A stretch of 64,000 bases of DNA from Cichorium intybus. Lineage: Eukaryota > Streptophyta > Magnoliopsida > Asterales > Asteraceae. Location: contig CM042015.1 in the NCBI GenBank assembly GCA_023525715.1, forward strand, positions 86,483,250 to 86,547,249. The letters are read 5' to 3'. Of this stretch, positions 48,122 to 60,355 are shown piece after piece (within the stretch, counting starts at the first letter, position 1; each line of letters begins with the position of its first letter). A model generated the notes under the pieces. It searched no databases, was not told the origin of the DNA, and saw only the letters and a program-made list of their open reading frames with translations. A program made the translations under genes and the position numbers.

Positions 48122-48520
48122 GCTGTGTTTGGCAGACTAACTGAAAAATTAGCTGCTAGCTGAAAAACTAGCGGTAGCTAGAAAACTAGCGAGTAACTGA
48201 AAAACTAGCTGAGCTGAAAAACTAGCTGATAATAAATAACGTTTGGTAAAAAACTAACTGATAAAACTAGCTGGAAATCGTAAAATGACATAAAAGGACA
48301 TGTACAAAATTAATCTAATATTATAAGAAAAGGAAGCATATCCAGTGTGAGGGTAAAATGTGAACATTTTGAAACCGCTACTCAAAACGTTACTATTAGT
48401 AGCGTTTAAAAAACCTAGCTTGTTAGCTAGCTTATAAGTTAGTTTTTGGATTCCCAAACATGTCAAACTAAAAAAGCTCGGAAAAAACGTTAGTTTATAC
48501 GCTAGCTGTGGCGCGCCAAA
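48122..48520. mobile_element. Degenerate hAT-like MITE
   Basis: The left end TGTGTTTGGCA at 48124 and the right end GCGCCAAACA at about 48513-48522 are inverted. The arms are rich in AAAACTAGCTGA/TAGCTAG words that pair with each other, and the interior has TACTATTAGTAGCGTTT. It resembles the 12935-13340 MITE. No clear duplication was found. Confidence 0.5.
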
Positions 48521-48522
48521 CA

Positions 48523-49259
48523 TTTAGAGATCAAATTGCATTCGTAGTTATTTAAGCATTTAAATGGAACTTACTAACTTATTTGAGGAATGTGGAATTT
48601 AAACCTTTTTGATCTCTATTGTAGCTTGTTAATCATGGTTTGAGATGATGAATTTGAATATTACTTTTTGCATTTAACTTGTGTTAAATTCAATAAATAA
48701 CAATCTATTTTTTTTTTGTTTGTTTACTATTATTCTATATAATTACAAGATTGTATTTTCGATTTTATTTTTTACTCAGATTAGCTTATACTATTACATA
48801 TATCTTACTTTGATTTTTATTCTCTTTCCTTTTTAACAAGTTACAAGTGAAGCCTGGAAAATTGGTCTAACAGAAGCAAACTACAAGCAGACCGAGTTTT
48901 CATAATATAGTAATTTAAAACTAACAATTCATTAGTTAAATTTTATAATTTTTCTTTTTAGCATAATGTTTTTTCTTTCTGCCCATCCTCCTACATTATT
49001 TTGCTTATTCTCAAGTTAGTTGAGATAATAAAGAAAAAACTAAAGAATCTTTATTAGCCTCAAGAACCAAACACGTCATTAATTTTGTAAAATATGGGTT
49101 ATTTTAATGTTGTCATGTGCTTTATCACTGGAGCTTAGCAGGGGCTACGATTTCTTCTAGTCTAGGTCTTTTTCTCCTACAATGCATCTCAACATGTTTT
49201 CCCTATTTCTATGCTATATGATGTTGTATATTCTATCTTATAAATTATAATAATACATA
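48523..49259. other. Spacer, with a dispersed repeat near 48600-48670
   Basis: About 70 bp at 48600-48670 (containing TTGTTAATCATGG and TTGAGATGATGAA) recurs with changes at about 63483-63553. No gene was recognised. Confidence 0.4.
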
Positions 49260-49489
49260 GAGTAAATTACAATATTGGTCCTTGTGGTTTGCTCCAACTT
49301 TCAATAAGAGTTCAATTTTCAAAAAATCTTTTTATGGGTCCTTGTTTCATTTAGCTTTCAGAATTAGTCCATTGGCCAGTAAAAGACCAACTTACCTTTT
49401 TTATTTTCTTTCATTTTTCTTTTAAGGTTTTATTAGTTTTAGTAATTAATAAAAAAAGAAAATTAAAACAAACCTACCCCACCCCTATC

Positions 49490-49529
<40 letters not shown>

Positions 49530-50030
49530 AAGGGGGATCTGCAACTTCACGCTCCCCTCTTCAATCCGGCAGTTTCATGTTTTGAATCCCAAGCTTGTTT
49601 GTTTCTACGTCGGAATCCAAACATATAGTTGCACGTCGGTGCAGGATTTGAAGGTTGTTGGATAAAAGCTTCTAAAGAAACAGGCTGTTGGGTAAAACAG
49701 TTGTAGAAGAAGCTTGATGTTCTGAAACTTCATCTATGATTTGGATAGAGCCACTTGCAAGACTTTCAATCGGGTCGATGAGGCGGTAATGGGTTTTCTA
49801 CACACCTTCATTTGGTTTGGTAATTGCAACGCCATCGACGACAGATCGTCGGAATCCTCTCCAACTGAAGGAAATTCCTCCAACCACATCACCACAAACC
49901 ACAGGCATCATCATGTTACCGGCCACAATAGTCGTCGGAATCTCGATGGTTGTAACTCTCCCCCTCGGCGTATCCTCCGGCCTCTCGTACACACCTTTTC
50001 ATAGGACTCGAATATTATATATAATGTAAA
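49260..50030 (+). mobile_element. MULE end with (CT)n and possible captured fragment, right end not found
   Basis: GAGTAAATTACA at 49260 is the same terminus as the Pack-MULE at 22641. It is followed by about 230 bp of similar layout, a CTACCCCACCCCT tract and (CT)n at about 49491-49526. Behind it (about 49790-49990) lies a GC-richer open stretch, with a minus-strand frame containing YERPEDTPRGRVTTIEIP, not recognised. The inverted partner end was not found by about 50.3 kb, so the element is truncated or diverged. Confidence 0.5.
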
Positions 50031-50464
50031 CAAACTCTTATGTACGAAAAATGAATAACTCAATCATATGTAAGGATGTTATTTTTGGTCCTTTATATGT
50101 ATAAGCTAAATATACAACAAAAAAAGTACATTGCTATTTCTAGTATATAGACGTTTTTGGAGTTAATTGCAAGACATATCAAGATAGTTTCATCTATTAG
50201 TGTTTTATAAATACTAGATTTGTTTGTTTTCTTATTACAACATGGTACTTTTAATTGGCATCAAGATTTTATCTAAAATACTACAACTCTCCCTATAATA
50301 TTCTTGTCTTGCATTTGATAATCGTGTCTAGTCATCCACCCGTTTCGAACACACCTATGAAGGTTACGCCTCATGAGGTTAATTATGTTGGTTTTTGTTT
50401 ACAAAAAAATTTAGAAGCATGCTACTTTTCCAAGAGGTATCGTGATGCTCATCATCGACGTTAC

Positions 50465-51182
<718 letters not shown>

Positions 51183-51209
51183 CTAGTTTATTCCCGTGCT
51201 CCGCACGGG
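51183..51209 (-). mobile_element. Possible Helitron 3' terminus
   Basis: On the minus strand the hairpin CCCGTGC-GGA-GCACGGG (51209-51193) is followed six bases later by CTAG (51186-51183) and then a T. A GC-rich hairpin, CTRR and a T target base is the Helitron 3' end signature. The 5' TC end was not located. The element would extend to higher coordinates. Confidence 0.4.
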
Positions 51210-52025
51210 TTTTGGTTAAACGTGGCAGGTTTTTTTTTTCTATAACTGTTTTTTTTGTGGGTCTTGAAGCGGTTGTAACATACTTCCGATTACAAATACA
51301 GAAGGTACATTGCCTGAAATATATGAATGGAAGTGCAATGCTAAAAATAAGGATGAATTTGAAGTATGTTACAACCGTCTCCATTTAAACCCATATTAAA
51401 AATAGAAGAAATGAAAATTTACTGTCGTAGCATACAGGGGAGGGCCAACAAATGCTCACTAAGGTGCCTTTTGCGTAGTCAAAACATAGGTTTCATAACT
51501 TGAAGAATACACATCATTCATTTGTTCTTGAGTTCCTCCTGCATCAATATGGAGAGTCCTTGGGATCTCCCCCCTCTTCAATACTAAATAATTTATACGT
51601 AGCAACCAAAAAAACTTAAACTGTGATTTGGTATTGTATTAAAAGATCCACATATGATATATTACAATATTAATATAGTATTGTAAATTTACTAAGTTAT
51701 AATATTATCACCAAGGTAATCAAAATTAAAATAGAATTGCCATTTTCTTAAAATTACAAAACTATATTGTGAATGGGCACTTGTACCGATTAAAACTTTT
51801 GCGGTTAATTAATGTTTTTTATTATGCAAAATATATAAAGACTTGTTTAAGTGTTCTTATAACTGATTATAAGCACAACTTCTATCTTTGGTTAAGTATT
51901 CTTATAATTTTTTTTAGACCTCGCCACTTCCGACTTTCATGTGGTCCCTACAAAATCATGAATGCAACACGATGAAAATGTGTAGTTGATGATGAAATTG
52001 TAGATCTTGTCCATATAAAACTTAC
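51210..52025. other. Spacer, nothing recognised
   Basis: AT-rich; it may be the interior of the putative Helitron. Confidence 0.35.
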
Positions 52026-52701
52026 CTAATTGGGAAGCAAGAATTGCACCGTACTATCTTTTTGATTGCCATTCTTGAGAACATAATCCACAAGGCCTAA
52101 TTTTAAACACTCAGCATTTGCTTCTGAAGGTAAATCAATGCCCTCATTTACCACTATAACATTTACACATTGGTCGTCAGTGAATTTGGCCTTGTCAGCA
52201 ATGAGTTCAATTCCAACTTTCTGATCAAATAAATATATAAAATAAATTAGAGTAGAGCAATTCAAATTTCAGATTGAAGAATGAACTATGAGTCTGAGCT
52301 GATACTTACAGGAACCTTTATATTGAGCACAGGAACCTTCATATTAAGCACCTGCAGGATTAATTATACAAAACCCGCCAAGGTAAGATTATAGTATTCT
52401 TGAACTTTTGTTGCAATTTCATCAAAGCCTTCATCCATGACCTGATCAATATATAGAAGAATCAAATTACAGCTTTGAGGATAAAGAAAGTAAACCAGAA
52501 ATAGTGAGTCCTTATTGTTGGACACCCAAATATAAATCGAAGCATCAAGTGATAAGGAGGTTTTACCTGTTCGTTATTAGTGATGGTACGAGTGGTGATA
52601 TATGCCGGTAAGAAAAAAATCAAGTTGCCCTCTTGAGCTACTTCCCAAAAAAAATCAAATCTACGACCAACAATGTAAAAACTAAAATCCATTAACAACA
52701 T
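52026..52701 (-). pseudogene. Exon-like cluster of an unidentified gene, probably a fragment
   Basis: On the minus strand, three coding-looking pieces have splice-like edges. The first (from 52701) reads GRRFDFFWEVAQEGNLIFFL and ends at a CAG/GTAAAA donor near 52567. The second (about 52441-52370) reads VMDEGFDEIATKVQEYY. The third (to 52026) reads KVGIELIADKAKFTDDQCVN, then EGIDLPSEANAECLKLGLVD and a stop at its end. Between them is a duplicated AAGGTTCCTGTGCT-like stretch, and the middle piece runs into a stop. I do not recognise the family. It lies inside the possible Helitron, so a captured fragment is plausible. Confidence 0.35.
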
Positions 52702-53706
52702 TTTAAATGGAATGAGAATATGAAGTTCTTAGGGTTTCACTGGTGTACACTACCAATTATGAATTAACACATTTATATGGTCAAATTGAAAAAATAGAGG
52801 AATGTCAGTTTATGTCGAGCTTTTTCCTTCTCCTTCACCTCACTTCCTTGCGTCTTGTCATAATCTTCAAAATCAAAACCATTAACTCAAATAAATGAAC
52901 AAAAAAAACTCTAATTCTTATTCAACATCACATTTGCAGCCTGTTGAGTTTTCATGAATGAAGTTAGAGAAATGTGAAGATGAGTTTCATTTTGGCATTT
53001 TATCGAACAGTTGGGGTGTGTAAACTGGAAGTTGAAAGAAAATGCTAAATTACCGGCACTGCGTCTCCAAGCTCAACATCATTCGGCTCTCCACTTGCCA
53101 ATGGATCGTTTCTCCTCAAACCCTGTAAATAATCCACCAAAACAAAGGATACAAATGATAAACCCAGATGAGTCGTTGAATTCCAGTAGGCAAATTTCTT
53201 TATTTCAAGATGGAAAAGAGATTCATATTGGTGAATAATGGAAAAGAGAAAGCAGCACGCAAATACAATAATGTAAATTTAGTTGATAAAACCAGTCGGC
53301 TCCTCGGTGGCTTATTGAGAAACCAGTAGGCATCTAGAACGCACCAAACTACGACATCCAATCATGATCCGTTTGGAGCAAAGCATCGCCATGAATTTCA
53401 AAAAAGTGGATAACCTTGTGATTTCTTCCTGATTGAATGGCGTGAATAATATAATATCGAAGGTTCTAATTCTTGATATGAATTGATTAACATCAACTGT
53501 GGAAAAAAATTACCTCCATCACTCACTCAATCAAATAATCGAACAGTTGGTGGGCAAATGAAAATCCAAGAGCAACTACAAAAGGTCTGAATATGGAATT
53601 AGTGGGTGGAGAAAACCGAACTCTAATTGACAGGAGAAATCAGAAAACGAACGTATCTTCAAGCGGGACAAACAAAATCATAAAACAAAAATCGATCTTC
53701 AAGATG
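52702..53706. other. Spacer, nothing recognised
   Basis: No gene recognised. It may include the separated 3' part of the heavy-metal protein fragment at 62357-62574. Confidence 0.35.
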
Positions 53707-54415
53707 AAACAGACTGCAGTGGCGGAACCAGAAATGTGGAGCAGGGGTGGCACCAAATATTGGAACTATTTGAATAGCCCTTATTCAAAATGATGTTTCT
53801 GAACTTAATATTGGAACTATTTCAATAGCCCTTATTCAAAAATCCAATGTATATAATTTATTACTACAAATTTCGGAATTTTAATCCAAGTTCCAAGGTT
53901 TACCTCAAATATGACTAAGAAGGAGGATTTGTAGATCTTTGGGGCTGCATCTAGGAAGAAATCCAACCACAAAACAACTTTGTCTTTCCCGATTGAAACG
54001 ATCAGCAGCAGCAGGTGTCCTTATTCTGCCTGAAACACCCCATGATATGCAAATCAACAATATACACTACAATAGTTCAAAAAACCAGCAACATACAACC
54101 ACAGTTCCAATTTTCTGTTTATGTTCATCAGGAATTTCAAACCAGCAAACAATTTCAACCAAAATCAGGAATCAACAACGAACATACAGTTTAAAAATCA
54201 GCAATATACAACCACAGTTCCAATTTTCTGCTTAGGGTCATCAGGAACATAACGATAACGATTTCCAAAAATCAGGAATATACAACCACAATTCAAATTT
54301 CTGAAATTGGTAAACAATTTATTGTTGAGACTTGAGCGACAATCATTGGGAAGGAGAAAGAGATAACTCACCATTGTGATTAGGAGGGATTGAAAGCTGT
54401 CAAGGGGAAGCTGTC

Positions 54416-55197
54416 TGAAAGGTTTTCTGCAACTATGAACTAAAAATCCTAAGTTCACATGCAACCTATATAGATCTAGGTTTTCTTCTAATTAAACATA
54501 TAACATATCCTAGAAAGCCCAAAGAAAGTAACTAAAAGAATAAAATAAGAAAAACCAACCTTTTAGGATTTCTTGGACACCAAGCAGCACAAATGTCCTG
54601 CCTCAAATGAAGTCACACCCTAGCTTGAGGCTTTGGCCAAAAATTCCTTTATAGAGAGTATAAAAGTCGTGGTCCTAGGGTTAGGGAGAGTCTCCCTATT
54701 TATAGCCTCCATATGGTGATCAGATAATCGTTACAGATAAACCTTTTTGAATTCGAATTAAGATAAACTATTATTTTAATCATTCAAACACCATTTATCT
54801 ATAGTATATATATATATTTCGAAAATATATATATCTAAATATATATTTTCGGCCACCACATGGTCACTAACACTGCCACTTACTCAACTATCGAATAATT
54901 ACAGTTTTAGTCCCTGCACCTTTAATTAATCAATTTAACTGCCAAATTAATTCCAATTAATTCCAGAAAAATTTCTAATTAATTATTATAGTTTCTAATT
55001 AATATATTAACACTTAAATATATTAATAAACTATTTATTTAATTTCTATTGATTTATTAATCACATAATAAATCAACCTTTCTCTCTACCGGACTTTCTG
55101 CCAATCCTCCAACTATGAGGGCAACCCAAATGGACTATGCTACTATTAATTAGGTAAATACTAATTATTAGTCATGGCTTAGACACCTAATCCAACA
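54416..55197 (-). repeat. 3' LTR of the gag-only element
   Basis: 782 bp; pairs with 61253-62036. Confidence 0.93.
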
Positions 55198-56307
55198 GTC
55201 TCCCACTTGGATAAGTCTATGACTAAAATTACCAATTTACCCTCTAATTAATTTAGCAACTGTAGCTTCCTAGAAACTGCTGCCGAACTCTGACCTAGTC
55301 AGTTCTGTCCAAAGATAAGTGATCATATGATCCTTCGTCCAACAAGATATTTTCAGACACGAGACATGGATTGAGATCAATCTCTGTCTGATACTCTGTT
55401 CCCCGATTTCCGATTCCGCTTATGACTTTAGAACTTCTAATTGAACACATCAATTTAATCCAGGCTGACCAGCACTTTAGTCAACTTCAAAATCATCGAG
55501 AGGCCTACAGATATCTGTTTCCCATCAGGGTCAAGGAACGAATAAGCTTCGACTCATATGCTTATATCTTTTACCAGTCAAATCATTCACAACAACACGT
55601 TTTATAACATCGAGTTATCGATGCGTTTTCGTATTATCAATGAACAACTGCCTTGTAAATTATAACTCATATCTCTCTACTTGAAGATCATAGGATATTA
55701 TCGTCTCAATATTGCTTGTGATATAATCCATGAAGCAATCTATTGAGCGTGGGTTTATCCAATACTCAAATCTCTATTTCTAAGTACTCATGAATGTTGT
55801 AGCAATCCTATTGCTATGCCTAACTCCTTAGACAGTCTACAAATCAATTCACGACAGTCTTGATTCAATACTTACTTCCCAAAGTATGAGCGACTGTGGA
55901 CCTTTCTGAATAATTAAATTATTCGGGAAGTAAAACATGCGAAAGCGAAACATAAAGATCTGACTGGCAGCTACTCCTGCTTATTACCAAGTCTCCACAA
56001 GGTAATCACCAAGTCTGGTCTTGTCATAAACTATTATCGGTTTCAAAAATTTCTTTTAAACTTTCAATTCTAATTTTGCATCTATGTCTTTATGAACCTT
56101 ACACTCTTTCTATGTATCCAAAGTATCTTATACTTGTACACTTTATTGCAGATGATCCAATCAGATGCTCATCCGATAACATCTCAATATGTTATACTGT
56201 CAATTTCTCTCCTAACTCCATTCTGGTAATGTGTACGGTGACTTCCTATGGTTTTGGGGTCTTTAGTCTACTTGACTGCACCCTAAGACTATTTCGAGGT
56301 GCTATGA

Positions 56308-56336
56308 TGTGCCGGTGAACCACACGCGCTCCATCA
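56308..56336. repeat. Conserved hairpin motif, copy 1
   Basis: GCCGGTGAACCACACGCGCT enclosed by TGATG and CATCA; flanks TCGAGGT and ATACCATCGA extend the pairing. Confidence 0.7.
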
Positions 56337-57290
56337 GAATACCATCGAGATTCTTTAACCATCATGTCCTTCAACATCATGTCCTGACGTTACCCATTTG
56401 AAAAACTTTCAAATTAACACTATCACCCCAATCATTTCCTAATGAATTCTCACTTGAGTTCAAACAATCCATCCAGTATACCTAGCCAGTCAATGTCCTG
56501 AATCCAACTTACTATGCCCTAAGCATTAAGTTATCAGGACATGTTCATGACTTTATGATCGATCCAAAACTTGTGGAACCCGATCTAATCCTATTCCAAA
56601 CCCTTTCGGAGTCCAAGGATTATTTATAATCCTTTGTGTCATGATTTTCGAAAAACTATTTTCCTTTCGGAGACTTTTCTCGTGCATCTTGAATCTTATC
56701 AAGATCATGCTTACAATGGTTAGGTCTATGCTGGTGATTTCATCTTTCCAATAGATGACTGTGAATTACATGAGTATGTTGCACCTTCTTTATTTCTTTC
56801 ATGCCAAGTCATCACACTTTGCAATGACAAGAAAAAACTTTTCCTAAGTCTATGCATCTTGAATCTCATCAAGATCATCTTGGTATAATATGGATCTATC
56901 TCATAGACGTTTATAACCACCTGAGTATGCCGTATTTCTATTAAGGCCTTTCATAGCGATCCGTCTCTTAACACCAAGTCATTACACTTCGTAATGAAAA
57001 GAGACGTTTCCTAGAACCATTATTTATCCCACATGTGGGGATAATGGATAACGGCGACTCCCACTAGCTTTGACACGGTTATAGGCTATTCACAAAATCC
57101 AGGACTTATGGCACATTTTGAGAATCTAAACCTTTCTGACATTTTAATGGAAATCTTTCAGCCCTTTCTCAAAATCCAATCCTTTGGCATATTTTGAGAA
57201 TCTGAATATTCTTTCTTGCGAGATGCCCGTGGGACGAAACCCGGGGCCATGTACCTTTTGTAATGGCATGCTCTATATGTGTCCCTATTA

Positions 57291-57320
57291 GTGTGCCGGT
57301 AAACCACACATGCTCCACTA
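57291..57320. repeat. Conserved hairpin motif, copy 2
   Basis: GCCGGTAAACCACACATGCT enclosed by TTAGTG and CACTAA, with an outer ATGGCAT/ATGCCAT pair. Confidence 0.7.
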
Positions 57321-58454
57321 ACGACTCACACTATGCCATGCAGAATCCTCTCGGATTTCATCTTCTATTGAGAGTGCTTTACTCGGAATCAATTGCTTGA
57401 CTCTGAGTATCGATTCACTCAACTAGATGCTCTGAAGGTATGTATATGTCCATGTTGCTTTCTTTTGATGATTTCGTTACTCCCACTGGTTTTTAGACCA
57501 GGTGTAGAATCAATCAAAATTTTCACATAGACTGTGTCTCGCCCTAAGGTTCTCTTGTTTGGTAGCAACCGGGCTCACCAATGCTTCCCAATAGTCGGAT
57601 TGTGAATCCGTACTAACTATAGTGTTTTACCACCAATCAGTGTATCACCCCAATCATAGCTACTTATGATGGTGATCAATACTACTGGTCAAGAGAAGAT
57701 TATGTCAGTTGTAGAATAGAAATTTGATTTCTGCTCCAAGCCTAGTGATGACTAAAGGTTCTTCCACTTGGCTAATCCTGAACTCATTCAGGACTGTCCC
57801 AACTCCCACTGTTTCCTTAAAACATGAGTTCTTTCTAAAAGAGCTATTCTTTTAGAGTTGTAGCGGGATAGCCAACGAAACGACATTGCTGATCAGGTTC
57901 AGGCTAGTCATGAGGTTCAGACGAACACTACAGGACCTTGGAGTTTCACTGTACAAGTAGGATAATCCCAGCTTTACATATCAGACAGTGTCAGCAAGAC
58001 CTACTTAGTCTAGGATGTGGTCGGAATATGGTTTATATAGACTGACTGGTATAGTGTTCATCTTATTGGAAACTAATTGGCAATGTATCTCATACACCGA
58101 TGATCGAACTGTTTCGACCAATGCTCCATTATCTTCCCTAAGACACATTATAACCATTAATATTCTTGGAAGAGAATGAACTGTGAAACCTTTTCCTCAG
58201 TTTATGTTATCGCTCAGGTTCTGTGGAACTTGTACTTCCTTCGAAGTCCTTGAACTGTTCAAGGTTTCAATTCAATTGCTTATCCCGATTAGCAATGTCA
58301 TATTCGTCATACCGAATGATGAATATCGTGAAGTACAAACAATTATGTTCTATATCAAGATTCTAGCAATACACAACAACAGGTGTGTCCGTTGCTCTTA
58401 ATCTCAATGTCCTTTACATATCTATGTAAACTTATGACTTTGTTCAAGACTTGC

Positions 58455-58700
58455 AATCTTTAGTTGACTCTAAGTCAACTGATTCCAAAATCCTATCCTC
58501 TGGATCTTTGGGTGATTCATTTCTTGCCACATGTGCTTTATAAAGAACTTAATCATCATCTGACTCCAAGTCAGATGATTCCAAAGTCCTGTCCAACTGG
58601 ACCTTTGGTTGATTCATTTCTTGACACATTAAGAAATCAATTCATCAAGTGACTCTAAGTCAAATAATTCCAAGGTCTTGTCCAACTGGACCTATGGTTG
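58455..58700. repeat. Three hairpin-forming repeats of about 95 bp
   Basis: Three related units each contain a TGACTcNaAGTCA-type stem and then a CCAAAG...GTCCA/TGGAC...CTTTGG-type stem. Stems: AGTTGACT/AGTCAACT (58462-58480), ATCATCTGACT/AGTCAGATGAT (58555-58579) and TGACT/AGTCA (58650-58662). The stem sequences change between units while pairing is kept in the first two. Confidence 0.75.
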
Positions 58701-58960
58701 AATTGATTCTTATAACTTTTGTATTAACAATCATAAATGACATAATTCTTGAATCCAAACACTTTGGATGCATCAACATTCAAGTTATTACTAATCATAC
58801 ATTCAACACATTCATATAACATTTCAAGGATAATTTCAGACAACAGGTGTTAAAAGAAAATATGACAATTTTATTAAAAATAAAATCCTTGAACAATGTA
58901 ATAGACAATGTCAAAAATGTATCTAAAGACTAATAACAATATTTAATATCTATCTAAACT

Positions 58961-59884
58961 TCAAAACTGCACGAGCTGGATATCCAATCCATATGTGCTC
59001 CTATGCACTAGAGTCCCGTGCCTTCTTGATTCCCTGCATACAAACCAAAATGCGACTGTCACATTATGTATCAAGAAATCTTGGAATAGGAGTTTTGAGG
59101 TTTTTAGATATACCTGAGCTTTCAAAAGAGTTGGAGCGTCTTCCAATCTTTCCGTGACTGTATCCGATTTAGCGGATTCCCAGTTTGAGACATGTCCAGT
59201 CGATCTTGACCGTTTCTTGTTACGTCTCTTTACTAGACTTAATCCAGAAGTAGCTGAGCCATTAGAGCTATGCCTGTCCAAGAGTGACTCGTATAAAGTC
59301 AACAGTGGACGCATTTCCATGAGGGTCTTTTTCTGGTTTTCCTTTCTATACGTCTGAATGAACAGATCGTACTCATTTGTCAGCGAAGCGAGCAGGATGT
59401 TAACACTCTCCTCCTGACTCATGGGATGACCAAGTTTATATAACTCGCCTATGTACCCTTCAATCTGAAGAACATGCGAATTGATGCTACTTCCTCCCTT
59501 TAGCTTGCACTCTGCAAGTCTTCCGAGGATTCTAGCTCGTTCCTCTTCAACTGGTTTTTGGAACCTTTCCTCCACCAGTTGCATCAACTCATATGGCCCC
59601 AAGGATTCAAAATCCTTGCGGAACTCGGGGTCAATGGTTGATAGCATGAGGTCACGAATCTCTTCGGATTCATCATAAGGACCTTTTATGATGACTTGTT
59701 CCGGTGGAACTGGGATCGGATACTCGGTGAGATGTAGCTTGCCAGCAATGCCGAGACCCAGTCTCCAATTGCGAAGCCATTCTTTACAGTTGAGGCCAGT
59801 CAGCCTTTCCATATTAAGCAGGTGCAATCTGATGCTTTCAGAAATGGGTGAAGGAGGAGAAGGAGGAGAATAGACACTTGACAT
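58961..59884 (-). CDS. Copia-type Gag protein, possibly spliced
   Basis: A 307-residue open frame from ATG 59884. It has the copia Gag (UBN2/Retrotran_gag family) shape: LTGLNCKEWLRNWRLGLGIA near the N terminus, DPEFRKDFESLGPYELMQLV, then KGGSSINSHVLQIEGYIGEL and LLASLTNEYDLFIQTYR. There is no zinc knuckle. The basic tail is NKKRSRS. A good GT-AG intron of 80 bp (59113-59034) splits the end. Splicing would give exon 1 59884-59114 (257 codons) and a short second exon to a stop at 59001-59003, 267 residues. Gag would form the particle that packages element RNA. It is intact, unlike the missing pol. Confidence 0.82.
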   Translation of the reverse strand: MSSVYSPPSPPSPISESIRLHLLNMERLTGLNCKEWLRNWRLGLGIAGKLHLTEYPIPVPPEQVIIKGPYDESEEIRDLMLSTIDPEFRKDFESLGPYELMQLVEERFQKPVEEERARILGRLAECKLKGGSSINSHVLQIEGYIGELYKLGHPMSQEESVNILLASLTNEYDLFIQTYRKENQKKTLMEMRPLLTLYESLLDRHSSNGSATSGLSLVKRRNKKRSRSTGHVSNWESAKSDTVTERLEDAPTLLKAQVYLKTSKLLFQDFLIHNVTVAFWFVCRESRRHGTLVHRSTYGLDIQLVQF

Positions 59885-60191
59885 CTATAAAAGAAATAGA
59901 ATTTATTAGTTTAACTGTTCCTTTTAAATAATTACCCAATATATTATTTATTAAGGCTAGGATCCAAAATACCCCAACTATGGTGTGAAGAGGGATGCCG
60001 TAATCACAACATAATGGTCATTAAGGTAGATAAACACTTATCAATTTCATCTTATGAAATTCCTAGTTCTGATGAGATTCATTAAACTTTTAAATGGCAT
60101 GTTTAATCTCGGATGTGCCCCACTGTTTGTGACTGGGATGCCGAGGATCACAAACTGGATGTGAATAACCATGCAAATTAGCTTGGTACTC

Positions 60192-60262
60192 TCGGGTTAA
60201 TTATCATCTCTAATTGATGTGCCGGTAAACCACACACGCTCCATCAACAATGATAATACCCG
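60192..60262. repeat. Conserved hairpin motif, copy 3, with long stem
   Basis: GCCGGTAAACCACACACGCT (60221-60240) enclosed by TTGATG/CATCAA, then TTATCAT/ATGATAA, then CGGGT/ACCCG, giving a hairpin of about 70 bases. Confidence 0.75.
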
Positions 60263-60270
60263 GGAAACCC

Positions 60271-60355
60271 ATTGCAACTCTTTATGAACCCCAATTGGCG
60301 TGCCGGTTAACCACACACGCTCCACCAATGTTTCATAAAGTCCAATGTGCAATTC
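60271..60355. repeat. Conserved hairpin motif, copy 4, with long stem
   Basis: GCCGGTTAACCACACACGCT (60302-60321) enclosed by ATTGG/CCAAT, then TTTATGAA/TTTCATAAA, then ATTGCA/TGCAAT. Confidence 0.75.

Larger units (their letters stand above)
55198..58960 (-). other. Hairpin-rich noncoding interior of the gag-only element
   Basis: No pol domain was recognised on either strand. Perfect short stem-loops are frequent, for example 56615-56634 (8-bp stem), 56686-56705 and 56856-56875 (a repeated ATCTTGA/TCAAGAT stem) and 56962-57006 (nested CGTCTCTT/AAGAGACG and CATTAC/GTAATG). Others are 58248-58264 (7-bp stem, 3-base loop), 58275-58296 and 58300-58326 (11 bp with one wobble). Two copies of the conserved hairpin motif lie here as well. 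Confidence 0.7.

Noticed and set aside
52026..52701. Assignment to replication protein A or chaperonin families
   Set aside because: No diagnostic motif could be matched, so it is left unidentified.
58464..58700. Regular repeats considered as a CRISPR-like array
   Set aside because: Three diverged units in a plant retroelement with no constant repeat and spacer pattern; the hairpin repeat explanation fits better.
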